Assembly (NCBI RefSeq): GCF_047495875.1
Contig: NC_092480.1
Location: 3,782,001-3,846,000, forward strand
Origin: Pithys albifrons albifrons
Taxonomy: Eukaryota; Chordata; Aves; Passeriformes; Thamnophilidae
DNA length: 64,000 nt
Direction of reading: 5' to 3'
Below the pieces are notes generated by a model, which was given only the letters and a program-made list of their open reading frames with translations, had not been told where the DNA came from and made no database searches. Numbering within the stretch: the stretch's first letter is position 1; each line of letters begins with the position of its first letter. A program made the translations under genes and the position numbers. Positions 1-24,393 of the stretch are shown piece by piece.

Positions 1-83
1 ACCAATACATGTTGGAAGGCCGAGTTGCAGGTGCCTCTCAGACCTGCCCCTCCTGGAGCTGACAGCTTTCCCTGTCCCTGCAG

Positions 84-12493
<12,410 letters not shown>

Positions 12494-12985
12494 GTTGGGC
12501 TGTATGACAGGTCTTCCTCCTCCTCCTCCTGGAGAGATTCTCCCCCACCTGACTCAGCCTCTGCTGCTTTCAAGTCCTGTCTGTGCAATATCAAGCAGGG
12601 ATTTGCCCCATGATGGGGTGAAGAGATTTCATGAATTTAATGAAGAATAAGGACTTTAGAGGTTGATGAATTACCTCCCACTGTACTGTAAAGCCAAGAC
12701 TTGTCTAGAAATTGAAATGCTACCTATTTTTGTAACAACTACAATTTTCCCTCATTCAAAGCTGAAGTTGGAGAGCACTCTGAGAGGGAAAACACACAGA
12801 AAGGGGAAAAAAGACAGATATTCCATATAATCTAAGGCATTAATTTGCACTAAAGGTGTTGTTTGCTGATTTTGTTCTGGTGGAACTGAATTCCAAGTGA
12901 GTGCATACATAGATCTGTATTACCTTACCAAGGGTAAAAATGCTGTATAGGAATAATTTCATAATAAAACTTTTTCCAGAAAACT
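12494..12985 (+). other. ATP12A: ATP12A 3' UTR
   Basis: About 490 bp after the TGA stop. It runs through AT-rich sequence to an AATAAA hexamer at 12963-12968. Cleavage some 15-25 bp further on is inferred. Confidence 0.75.
12963..12968 (+). terminator. Polyadenylation signal of ATP12A
   Basis: Canonical AATAAA about 470 bp downstream of the ATP12A stop. It is the first well-placed hexamer after the coding region. Confidence 0.75.
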
Positions 12986-15900
12986 GTTCTCCATCTTATT
13001 TTCTTATAAAGACTGAGTGGAACAGGGAAGGACCTGACCTGTGCCAACAAAGAAGTTCACTCTTGCTTTTTATTTGCCCCCATTAACAGCCCAACATACC
13101 AGAAATTAAAAAAAAAAATCAATCAAGGCACAAAGCAGTCGGTTTGAACACTTGAGAGCCCAAATTCAATGCTCACTGTGCAAAGGTGACAATCTCCACA
13201 GTAAAATAGCCCTTGGGATGCTCAAGGCAGAGGCAGTTAAAGTGCTGCTTGAAATCATGGTCACTTCAGCGAGCACCAGGAGGTCTCACATCTTGTTCAG
13301 GCAAGGGCTTTCTCAAGTTTAAAGCCAAGGATAAAGAGTGTGAGTTAAATTTCACATTTAAGTCCAAATCTTAGACAAACTTTAGGGGAGAAACAGGGAC
13401 AGAAAGAGAACTCCTGCTGCAGCAAACAGCAGTGAGAGAGAAGCCAAGAGAAGAGCTGAGGGAGGGGAAAGAGAGGAGCATTTTCCAATCTAAAGCTGCC
13501 TGTCCAAAAGGTCTCACCCTTCTGTCATAGGTTATTTTGTATTTTGTGACCTTCCTTCCTCCAAACCCCTCCCCTGAATACCTGGCTGGCCATTGCCCTG
13601 GCCCTCCGTGTTTTTCACACGGAGACAAGAAGAAGAGGAATTACCAAGGAAGGAGGAAGAGCAGCAGAAAATGAGCCTGTAAACAATGGGTGAGTCTGAA
13701 CTCCAGATAAATGTGCTGCTTATCAGTGGTAATGCAATCCTGGAACGACAGCAGGAGAGGTGCCAAGCTGACTCATTCCAACACCTTGGCACCTGCCAGG
13801 AGCCAGCAGGGATTTGTTTTGTTTTCTGTCCAAAAGACAGGTGAGATATGAGGAGCAGCTACTCGGGTGAGCAACATGACCTGCTTTCCAGCACCTGTGG
13901 AAATGCCAAACTCTGCTCAAAGGGAGTCAAGAGGAAAGCAAAAGGGGAGATGGGTGTGAGAGGGCACAGAGCCAGGGAATAATACAGCTGTGGTTGTTTT
14001 ATTCAAAACCAGAACACATTTACAGACAAGATGACTGGATAGGTTGTATAGAAATTGCGAGGCTGAAAGCACAGTCCAAAAGCACCTGTGGAGTAAAGAG
14101 CCTGTTCTGGCTGAAGACCAAATCTACAAGAAATTCTTACAGAAAGAACTTTGTCTCGCAGTGCTCTAACTCACCTCATAAACACATCCCAAGGGAGGAA
14201 CGGGAGAGTTTTATCTCCCAGCCCTGCCAGTTTGTTCCTGGCCTCTGTTGTTCCCTGGATAACCCCAGCACCTCTGACTGCACTCATAGCCAACATATCA
14301 CTGTCCTGCTAATGCAAACCAAACCCATGCTCTTGGGGTTGTGCCCCCACTCTGAGGCTCTCACAGCACAGCAGAAAATACTGACAAAACCACAGAGCGT
14401 CAGCAGAGGAGTTTCCCAGGAGTTCAAGGCCAAGTAGCAGCATTACAGCTGTAACATTGGAACCTCTTCTGGCTTCTACGTTGTATTTCTAGGAACATTC
14501 TTTTGCCTTATCACAAACCATTCAGGCTCTGCCTGACAATTGCAGCCTCCCCACTATCACAGGGAACCTGGGCACGTGGTGGCTCTTGGCTTGAAGAAGA
14601 GTCAAATAAAGAAATATGGAGAAAAAAAGCAACACAGGCTGGAAAAATTCAACAGCAGAGGAGAAAAATAGAGAAGCTTTGAGAGGAAAACTTAAAAGAT
14701 GGATGTGATCCACCCATTTTAACATCGACATATGCTTGTGAGAGAAGAGCAAAAGAATTCTGCTCTTCTGTCATGGCCATTTCTGGAAAGTAGGAAAGGT
14801 GCCCTCTGTGCAGGAGGGAGTGGGGAGGAATGGCAGTATCACATTTCTCACATCTATAATCATTCTGGGGTAGGGGGGAAGCAATATAGGAGATCAGTAA
14901 CAGAAAAACCAAACCAAACTAAACCCATACACCAAAACAATAAAATAAAATTAAAAAATAAAAGCAGCTGATGATCTGGAACAAACACCTCAAATCTCAC
15001 AAATGATTCTGAAATAGTTTCCTCTCATACCTGTCGAGTCAGTTTTGCTTTTGACAAGAATTGCCAACAAATGCTCCTTTGTGTTCCCAGCATTGCTTAG
15101 TCACAGCTCCCTTCAGGGGCTGATTAGTCTGTGTGCACCCTGTCAGCTCCAGACTCTGCCTCTGATCCATCACACCAGCATTTCTTTGGGAGACAAGATG
15201 TTCTTTGCAATCTGTTTTCCCATCTCAATGCCTGAGCAGAAAGTTCAGGTTTCGCAAAGCAACCGAAAAGACAAGTGGAGAAATCAGAATAGTGACATAA
15301 TTTTCCACCAGGGCAAAGCCCATGAACGCCCAGAGACAGAGCCACTGGTTCTAAATCTCAGAGCCTTTCCAGGATTACAAAAGCAAAACAGACAAACAGG
15401 CCGTAGGCACGGCAAGAATGAATCCTGCACTTGCTCATGGCATTTGTGTTGGTTCGAACCAGCAGGTCTGGGAATTGGTGCACAGGACAGGGCAGGTCAT
15501 TGCATGACAGCAGTGCAGGGAGCACAGGCAGCACCTCCCAGCCCGGTGGCACCATCCTCTGCTGACATCCAAGGCAGGAGGAGATGGGGTCTGATGCAAA
15601 AGGCAGTGTGGAAGTAAACACAGGCCTCTTTTAACCCCATAAACTCAGAGAACTCTGCAGGGTTTGGGCTCTTCACAAGGAGAAGGTGCAAAATTCAGCA
15701 GCTCAAATCCACACAGAGGCACCTTCCCTCCAAGCTCATAATGGATTTTTAAGCAGCAGCATCACACATCAATTCTTACACTTAGTGCTGCATCATTTAG
15801 TCCCTTTAATCTGTTTTATGTCCAATTTGGGAGCAGGTTAAGGATGTTCACTGTGGGAACTTCATGTCCTCGTGGCTCCCAAATCAAAAATGTTATCAGG

Positions 15901-16100
15901 ATTCAGTTAAATTCCAAATCTGGCAGAATATTCTAAACCCTGAAAAACTGAGCTGGCAGACTCCTTATATTATAGCTGGGAGGGAAGAGAGTTTGCTTTC
16001 GTGGTCATGGCAATGTGTGGCTTTTTCATCCAGCCTTGCACAGTCTGTATCACACAGAGCTTCCAACCTTGCACAGGTTTATTACTATTCCATGAACACC

Positions 16101-16123
16101 ATTATTATTATTATTATTATCAT
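16101..16123. repeat. (ATT)n microsatellite
   Basis: An uninterrupted run of ATT units, about seven copies, in intergenic sequence. Confidence 0.9.
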
Positions 16124-19100
16124 TTAAGGGGTTAGAAAACATGTAGGAACAAAAGAATCGTGAGAAATACTTCTGTGCTAAATACTAAAACAAAAAGAAA
16201 ATGCTCTTCCTCCACTCAGTTCTTACTTGTGAACTCCTGGAGTCAGTTCTGCAGCCTGAGCAGGGTCAAACACTGCTCTCAGGCTCAAAAACTTGTTAGT
16301 GGGATATGCAATGGAGAGAAGCACATTTGGGACTGTAAGTTAACAGACTTTCAAACAGGCTTGTTCTTTTTGCCTACAACTCCACTACAAGCATGCCAAG
16401 AGTTAACTTACTTAGCTCATAAACTGAGAAATCCTTCAACACAAAACTCTGCTTTCTTGCTCCAGCCTCAGCCAGCCTGGACAGGTCTGATGTCCCTGCT
16501 GATTACACTGAACTTCACAGCTTTCCTTCACCTCCTTTAGCTTGACAACAGCTTCTCTGCTCAGTTGGCTCTGGTTTGAACTGGCCCTCACCATCTCCCC
16601 CTCCCACCTCCAAAAAATCCCAACACTTTCCCCTTTCACCTCTGTGTTCCTGACAGTTCCTGCAATCTGGGCAAGAGCAAGTGAAATGAAAAGGGAGAGC
16701 TGGCTCAAGGCAAAGTGTTGCTCTGCAGCAGAGGGGAAGGAAGGGGAGAATTTAAGGATGGCAAAACCTGTTGTGCAATGCAGGGTGGAAAAGTCTGTGC
16801 AGGCTGGCAAATTGCACTGGTTGTTCTGTCATGGGGTCTGTTTCTTGACCCTCAAAAATTTACTGATAACAAGATTTAATACAGGAGTTAGACAGTGGGG
16901 GTTTAGATCCTGCTTCCTAACACACATTTTGAACAAGTCAGAGTTACTGAGCAACTTGTCTTAGAGTGAGTCAAGCTTCAAGATGGTAACACCTTGTAAT
17001 ACCTTCCTTCTGCTCTAACTGTGTGAGAGATAAAGCTCTAATGTGTGGCAAGTCTGGATTTTCCCTTCTGTTCAAACACCAAACTGATTCTGGCAGTAGC
17101 AGAAGGGACATGTTTAATGTTGAAGTGCAGTACTGGACTTCTCAGTCTTTCCCTTCCCTGTAAACCAGTTTGCAGACCTCATGTAGGACACTCATTCCTC
17201 TCGAAATAACTATCTAGGAATTCCCACTATTACATTTTTAACCACAGAACATGATTTAAGACCTGAAGAATTCTTTTGAGAGAGCTTGTGATGTTGAGAC
17301 TTGAGTGAAGACTGTTCCTACAAGGTGAGAGTGCCTTCAGTGCTACATAGGGAGGGTTCACATTTCCAAATTGAAAGTGCAACCAAATGATACAGTGAAA
17401 ACCTCATTACCTTTTCTGAGGCACCACCTCTCATGCAAAGAAGCTCTTTGGCAGACACCATGGCACTGCTGGCCCACGTTTGTCTCCACTAGAAGAGGAA
17501 GGAGAACACAGAAATTAATATTCTCATGCAAACATTTGCAGACAACTGCTGTTCTCACTGCAGTGTCAACACCTCCTGAAAAGGGAAATGATGCTGGGAA
17601 GTCACACCCAGTCCATTTATTCCTGTTATTCAAGGGATTACTGCTGATGTGCCACCACACACAGAGCTCTGGGATGGCATCTCCTGAGGGCAATCAACTC
17701 CCCAAGGCCTCACTGAGCATCCAGGATGCAGCAAAGTAAATTCATGGCCACACCATAAAGAGAGAGACAACACTGCACCTTAACAACATGGTTGTGCTGC
17801 CACTCTTGGCCCAGAAACCCCTTGAGCATTACACAATCCTGAGACCCCAAAGACCTGATCCAGCCCCATCCTCTGACCACCCCAGTGCTAAGCTGGGTGC
17901 TGTAATTTCTTCTGGTACCAAAGACTTCCCCAGAGGAAAAACACCCTCCTCCTAAGTCTTGCCTTATTCCATCTGCTTTAACTAGGTCAGTTCATGAACT
18001 TTCTCCAAAACATTACTATGCAATGACTGAAAAACTAGTCCAGACCCACCAGCATGAAAGGCCCCCCGGGGGAAGATCTTTTCTGGCTGCACTGCACAGC
18101 CCTAATCACTCCATGCATCGGATTCCAGGCAGCAGCACCAGAGAGCAGGGGGCAGTTTGCATTCCTAATGACAATTCCTTGCTCAGACCTCAGCTGAGCT
18201 TCCCTCAACTCCACATTGTGAAGTTTCTTTTCAAGCTGAAAGAAGAGTTTTAATTTGAAGGTGCAAAATTTGAGGCTGTGAATGGAAAGCCAATAAACAC
18301 AGAAATTTCAGATGCAGAAGTATTTTCCCCCAGCACTTGCCCACCCAGCAGGTTCTCTGGACTAACCATGACTCCCAGAGCAGCAGAGTTACCCTCTGTA
18401 ACCTGTGAGATGGTATCTCCAAAGCTCATTTGGCACCATTTAAATGCTCACATTTCTAACCAAGCTGTTTAGGAAACAAAGCTCAACTGGAATCAACTTT
18501 AGCTGGTTTGGTGCTGCTAAAAACCTTGTAATGCTTTGCCAGGAATTTCAAGGAGAATCCTCACCAGCCCAGTCAGAGCAATGGATTTAAGGACACACAC
18601 AATTCTTTTTTCTAGCAGACTCACACAGCAAAGCAGCAAAAATAGTCTGGAACTGTGTCTTTTATTGTACAACCTACACCAAAACACCACTGAGTTCTTT
18701 AATTAATACCCTTTTAATTGGAAAATGAATTGCAGCAGGCCATGAGTCTTGTTGGAAAGACTAATTCCTTCTGTCCTGTTCTTCATGAGGATTTCAAGCA
18801 AAAATCCAAAAAGAACAGGGAAAACAATTGTTCTTTTTCTCAAAAAACAAGAACTATCCTGATAATTAACAAGACCTCTATGAAATGGAGTTTGGAAGTC
18901 CAACTGCTGAAGGTTTAAGAACAGCAAAGTACACACCCCACCACCAGGAGCTGAGGCTCCCTGAAACACAGGGAGGCTGGAAAAGCCAGAGGTCTTCCAA
19001 GGAAAACATCCCAGCACCAGGATGGGAACAGCTCAGTTTTTCCATATGCTCATGGACAGGCAGAGGGATCCAGGCCCTCAGGAGGCACAGACACAGATGG

Positions 19101-22100
19101 TGTCTCACCAAGGTCACCCTCCCCTCACCACAGCAGGACACTCCTCAAACCCCAGAAAGTGCTGCCCAAGGACTCACCACAGCAACAGCCCCAAAAGCAC
19201 ATCATCAGCACAGGCAGAAATTCCTTGTGTGCTTGGACCTGCAGCACAGCCAGTCTGGCCAGGACAAGAGCAGGTATCTGGATAACCCAATTCCCATACA
19301 AAAGGGTCCCAGCTGTGCCCAGTTTGGGTGGGCTGTCCTGCCCTCCCTGCCCTCCCCACCCCAACCCAGGAGGCACCTGTGCACTCCCCCACACTGGCAC
19401 TGCTGTGATGTGTTTTACTAAATAAATACACTTTGAAACAGATACATTTCTATGTTTATCACTATTTATCCTCCTAAAATATTCAGGTTAACTGAAAATA
19501 GGCTTTGATACAAAATACAGAGAACTTTCCAGAATGAGGGGGCAGAACAATGAAACTTGAAGGAGAAAGCAAGATGTGCAGAGATGGGCAATGAGCAAAT
19601 TCAGCCTCCAGCCCTACAGGGGATGTGTTTAAATCCCTGCAAAAAGACAAGCCCCTGAAGCCCAAACCCAGAGTTCATGCACCAGCAACACTCACAGCCC
19701 TAAAGCAGAAGAGAAGCATTTCTCTGCTCCCAAGGGGAATGCAATAAACATTCTTCAGGACAAGAATCATGGAGCTAGGTGTAAAATGAGCAGAAAATAT
19801 AAAACCCAGTGAAAATGGTAACAGATTTCTCTGCCAAAGGAAGTGGGTTTGACAACTATGCAATCTCTCCTCTGCAGGTTGACAAACTCATGTGCTGTTG
19901 TGGTGCCTGAGATCTGCTCAGCTGAACTGGGCCTTTTATAACACCATGAAAAACAGTGATTTGGTAACAACCATGATAAGAACAGCATGGCCTTTAGCAT
20001 GGCCTTGGCTTCTCACACAACTCAACTCTTGCTAAGCCTCTGTTCCTCCAAATTTCACCCCAACGGGCTCTGGAACTGGCCTTTATATACATTATAGTGG
20101 AACCCACTGAGATCCATGGCCCAACCTCATTCCAGTCTCCAGGTGAATGATTTTATCAGTCAGAAGGCAAGAAACGTCCTAAACTATGGAACTATCTTGA
20201 CAATAAAAATATTGGGAGTGATTGCATTGTTTATTTTTCCAAGCCATTCAGTTGCTTTGTCTCTCTGTTCCAGCCCTACATATTCTCCATATTTCTCCAG
20301 CCACCACTCTTGTAAAACAGGAAAACAGGCAACTTTTGGGGCTGTGCAACTGAGAAACTACAGGAAAAACCACATTGTTCTGTCCAAGTCTTGCTTCTTA
20401 AGCAGAAATTCCTACTCTGGCCAGGCCTGGAGCCCTGTAAGACTCACCCACTGTCTCAAACTGGGCTTTCTGATGGTGCAGGGATACCTATCCAGGTATT
20501 TAGTTGAAGTCCCAATTCTCTGAGTAGGCTCAAATCAGAGCGTGCACTTAAACAGCAACAGTCCTGATATGAGAATCCTAAACAGAGTGTAAAATGCACT
20601 TGGCAGAGTCATGGGAGCAATAAGGGTGGGGACAGAGATGGGCAGAGAGGAATCCAAAGGTGTGTGAGCAAATGGACTGTGTGGAACAGCTCACCAGTGT
20701 CAGAAGTTCTGCACAAATAAAAACCAGAATATGTTGAGCAAGGGAGTAGATAAGACCCACAAGACAAGGCACAGGGAATTCCCCCAAGGCAGAAGGCATG
20801 AGAACCTGGAAAATCTACCTTTATTTTTCCTGGAGGCAAAAGTGGTGCCAGAGACTCAGGGAAGGGGCAGAGTTAAAGCTCTGAGCACTCACAGCAGTGC
20901 TTTGCAGCTGCTCTGAGCTGGGCTCTGCTCCCTGCCTGCAGGGAGGGCTGGAGGAGGAACCAGCCAGGCAGAAGCACTAGTTATGTGGCAGAAAGAGGAA
21001 GAAAAACACCCATACTGCTATTTTTAAGGATGCCTGCAGCACTAGTTCCCTGTAGCCTTCTCTGATTTAAAGGAGAAAGAAAAGGCTGCTCAGTGAGGAT
21101 TTCAGTTTGTAAGAGGAGAAGTGAAAGGACAAGACTGTGCAGACCTGGACAGGGCAAGAGCCAAAGCAGTGGCAGGCTGGGCCAAGGGGTACAACAGCAA
21201 CAGGACCCAGAGAGCACAATAAAACCTTGCAGAAAGCAACTTGGAGACAGCAAACCCACAAACATTAACAGTTTTAGCAGCATGAGCAGAGAAAGCAGCC
21301 ACTTAGAGCAACTTCCAGGTGAGGTCGGAAGGACAATGCTCTTCTCCTGCTATTTCATTGCAGGAGTCCAGGACAGACTTTCTGGGAACTGTGTAGAACT
21401 TTTTGTGCCTTAACTCTCTCCAGTCCTTTGCCAGGCTGGGAGCAGCACAGCCCTGGCTGGAACCACTCTCTTTGTTGTGGCTGAAAGGAATTTTGCCCTA
21501 AATTCCCAAGGGTCTCGAAGCAGCTCTGCTAAATTAAGTTTGAATTCCTCTATATTTCTGGAATAGCCAGGTCTGAGCTGCTCTGAAGGAAAGTTCATTC
21601 CATGCTGAACCGTCAGAATGTTCCCAAGACAAATCTCCCAGTTCCCAGCTGTGACTGAGCTTTCCAGGGCAGGTCAACTGGGGGGCAGGAGATGTGCCCC
21701 CCACTGCCCCAGCACCACCCAGGGAGGGGGAATAAAACTCAGAGGGGAAGGAGATGCTTGACTTCCCAGCCTGCTGCTCAGATCACAGCTGGATCCAGCT
21801 TGCTGCTGAGACTAAACTCCTCCACAAGGTGAATTTCTCCTTGAGTTCAGGATCTCCACAACCCAGTCTCAAATTTCCTCCCAGCCCAGAAGGTGAATGT
21901 GTCAGGAAGTTAAAAAAAAAGGTCACAAAAGAATAAAACCCAAGAGAGGTGATGGTCTGCGTGAACACTTTCTGAGCATAGCTAAGGGCTTTGGAGCTGC
22001 AGTTTGCTAAGAGAAGGTGGACAAGCCAAGGTAAGCAAAGGATTTATAATACTACAAAGTCTTCCTCATTCTTAGTTACTGCTGACCTACAAAACACAGG

Positions 22101-22554
22101 TAAATACACTGCAGGAAAACTCCTTAGGGTGGTAAATCATTGATGGGAGACATTTGCTGGTGGACTTATTATGGATCAAATAACATTTGCATCTTAAATT
22201 TAGAATTGTCTCCTCAGGAAAGAGGTCAAGGATTGTTTACTGAGTGTTCAATCTTTGTTTTGCTAGAAGGGAAAAAACTAACTGGCTCCTCTGACAAGAG
22301 CAAAGGAAGCCCCACAGGTCCTGACCTCATTTATAGCAAAATGCATCAAAATTTCATGTATGTGGAGTAAATCCAACTTCCCAGCAGCACAAATGAGGGA
22401 GAGCCATGTCTTTTCATAGTTCCCGTGTCTGACTTGTGCAGCAGAGTTGTGATGGGAGCCCAACCCCCAAGCCCCACTCTGGTGTCATCTGTGAGCATGT
22501 TCATCACCTGGCCCTTTTCCAAAGGGTTGTTAGCCCGGTTTACACAGGCCTGTG

Positions 22555-22695
22555 GCCATTCACCCTTCCTGCCTTTAACCTTCCAGGCCATTCACCCTTC
22601 ATGCCTTTAACCTTCCAGGCCATTCACCCTTCCTGCCTTTAACCTTCCAGGCCATTCACCCTTCATGCCTTTAACCTTCTAGGCCATTCACTCTT
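22555..22695. repeat. 32-bp tandem array with alternating variants
   Basis: Four full 32-bp units, each beginning 'gccattcacccttc', followed by a partial fifth. Copies 1 and 3 read 'cttcctgcc' where copies 2 and 4 read 'cttcatgcc'. The array is therefore built as a 64-bp higher-order pair. It abuts a CR1 remnant. Confidence 0.92.
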
Positions 22696-22699
22696 AAGA

Positions 22700-22754
22700 G
22701 CTGAACTCAATGATCCTTGTGGGTCCCTTCCAGCTCTGAGTATTCCATGACTCT
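22700..22754 (+). repeat. CR1 3'-terminal remnant
   Basis: Contains 'aatgatccttgtgggtccct', then 'tccagctc' and an imperfect 'attccatgactct'. This is the characteristic CR1 3' tail. Confidence 0.8.
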
Positions 22755-23799
22755 GGATCCTGGAGAGCTCAGTGCTTCAGGCAAGAGGCTTTTGAGAACA
22801 GTTTTACCTGCCAGAAAGTGTCTGACCTCAACACCCAGAGCTACAAGAGGCCTTTGACCCACACCCCATGTTGACTTCCCCGTTGACCACAGCCCCGTTA
22901 TCAGCTCACACCTCCCTGGCGCCGCTCACGGAGGTCAGACCCACGCACTTGGGCACTCCAGGAGGGTTTGGTAAGACCTGGGCACCTGGAAACCCCCAAC
23001 TTTCCTCAATGCCACGTTCTTCACTTTATCTGTGTTTGCCTTGGCAGATTTGCTCCAAGGAATAGGCTTATTTCTCCCCATAGGAATACCACAGGTGTAC
23101 ACTTGGGGTGGTTTTGGAGGGACAAAAAAAAGAGTTGTTTGCTTTGTGGCTCCAAGGTGTGGGAGTGATGGGCTGCAGCAGATTTCCCACAGGGAACAGT
23201 GCATGTTTTGTGGTATTTTGGGCTTTGATTTCTCAGAACTTTCACTGGCTGACAGATGGATGAGGGGGAGATGGGGAATGGATGCCTGTTGCTTTCAGTA
23301 GATATAAATGGGATTTCCAGGTCTCTCTTTTTCAGGGTGTAACACACCCAGTCAGTAAAAGGTAATGAGGAAAACCAAGTTTCTTCTTCCTCAGTTCAAG
23401 TTTCTTCCAGTTCTTCTAATATTGGACACCCAAATTATGCAAAGACAAGATTTTGTGCTGCTTAATTTCTTCCCTTGAGCATCAGTTCCTTGTTGAAAAT
23501 ATGACACCTTTCCCATGAACAACTAAACACTTCCAAGATTGTCACACAGTTCTCACAAAAACAGGCACAGGTGATTCTCACTGTGTCACCACCAGCACAT
23601 GAATCCCACTGGGGAGTCCCAACAGCCCTTTGCTTATTTGGGGTCTTACATTTAAAAATGAGATTTATGTTTAATTCAAAGTATTTTTGGCAATGAAAGA
23701 GTCGCACAAAACCAAGTGCTGACACTTTAAAGCTGTTTGTGGATTTATCTGAGATCAATGTACCACTGGGTGTTGTAGAGAGAAAAGTTCTGTTCTTGG

Positions 23800-24393
23800 T
23801 GATTAGGTTTTACAGCCTTTTTTATTTCTTAATAGGAACCTCGAGGAAGAAAAGTTCATCTCTAGGTTTTGCAAGATGATCTGCATTTTTATGCAGAGTT
23901 TTAATATGTTTCCCATTGTGGATCATACACAAGGGCTCAGCACAGCAGATCAGCAGGACTGATGAATCAACAGGTCTGTGTGAGATGGGACAGGGTCCAA
24001 CCCATGAAGATAGGAGCTATCTCAGGAGTTATAAAGTTATTTATGGAAGCTGTGAGGTGAAAGATAAAAGTGCTAAGAACTTGTTAAATGAACACTTCAA
24101 CATTTCCAGAAATAAAACTATTATGTTAAAGATAAACCAGCTTGGGGTTGCAGCTTGTGCTGCTGCCAATGGTCGTGATTCACCAGTGTCTGTGAGGATC
24201 AAAGTTGTGGGGCACTTCCCTGGCTCCAAACTGATTCACTGCCCAACTAGGTCAGTGAGACACTTTTCTCAGAAACAAAGCATTTACTATTTCAGGCTTC
24301 TGACAACAACCCAATAAATTCAGTGTATCATCAAGGAATAAAGCAACAAGCATTGATGGCCTCCAAAACTCAGCACCAGGCAACTCCTTCCAT
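23800..24393 (-). other. Probable 3' UTR of the giant gene
   Basis: About 590 bp after the TAG stop, ending near an AATAAA hexamer on the minus strand. A second hexamer variant (ATTAAA) lies at 23900-23905. Confidence 0.5.
23821..23826 (-). terminator. Candidate polyadenylation signal of the giant gene
   Basis: AATAAA on the minus strand (TTTATT on +), the first one downstream of the proposed stop. If the transcript ended with the exon at 25400, the hexamer at 24876-24881 would be the alternative. Confidence 0.45.

Larger units (their letters stand above)
12986..23799. other. Intergenic region with no supported gene
   Basis: About 10.8 kb between the two convergent genes. Open frames up to about 190 codons occur (for example 15045-15617 and 18885-19421 on +). 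They show no conserved motif, no compositional change and no splice-compatible partners, so I read them as chance. The content is unique AT-rich sequence, an A-rich stretch at 14,900-14,960, the (ATT)n at 16101, the 32-bp array at 22555 and a CR1 remnant at 22700. I see no RNA gene. Confidence 0.6.

Noticed and set aside
13994..14437. 147-codon open frame on +
   Set aside because: No recognisable family and no supporting splice or polyadenylation context.
15045..15617. 190-codon open frame on + in the intergenic gap
   Set aside because: No motif, no splice partners and low-complexity composition like its surroundings; consistent with chance.
18885..19421. 178-codon open frame on +
   Set aside because: Proline- and glutamine-rich translation, with overlapping frames equally open on both strands; no coding signature.
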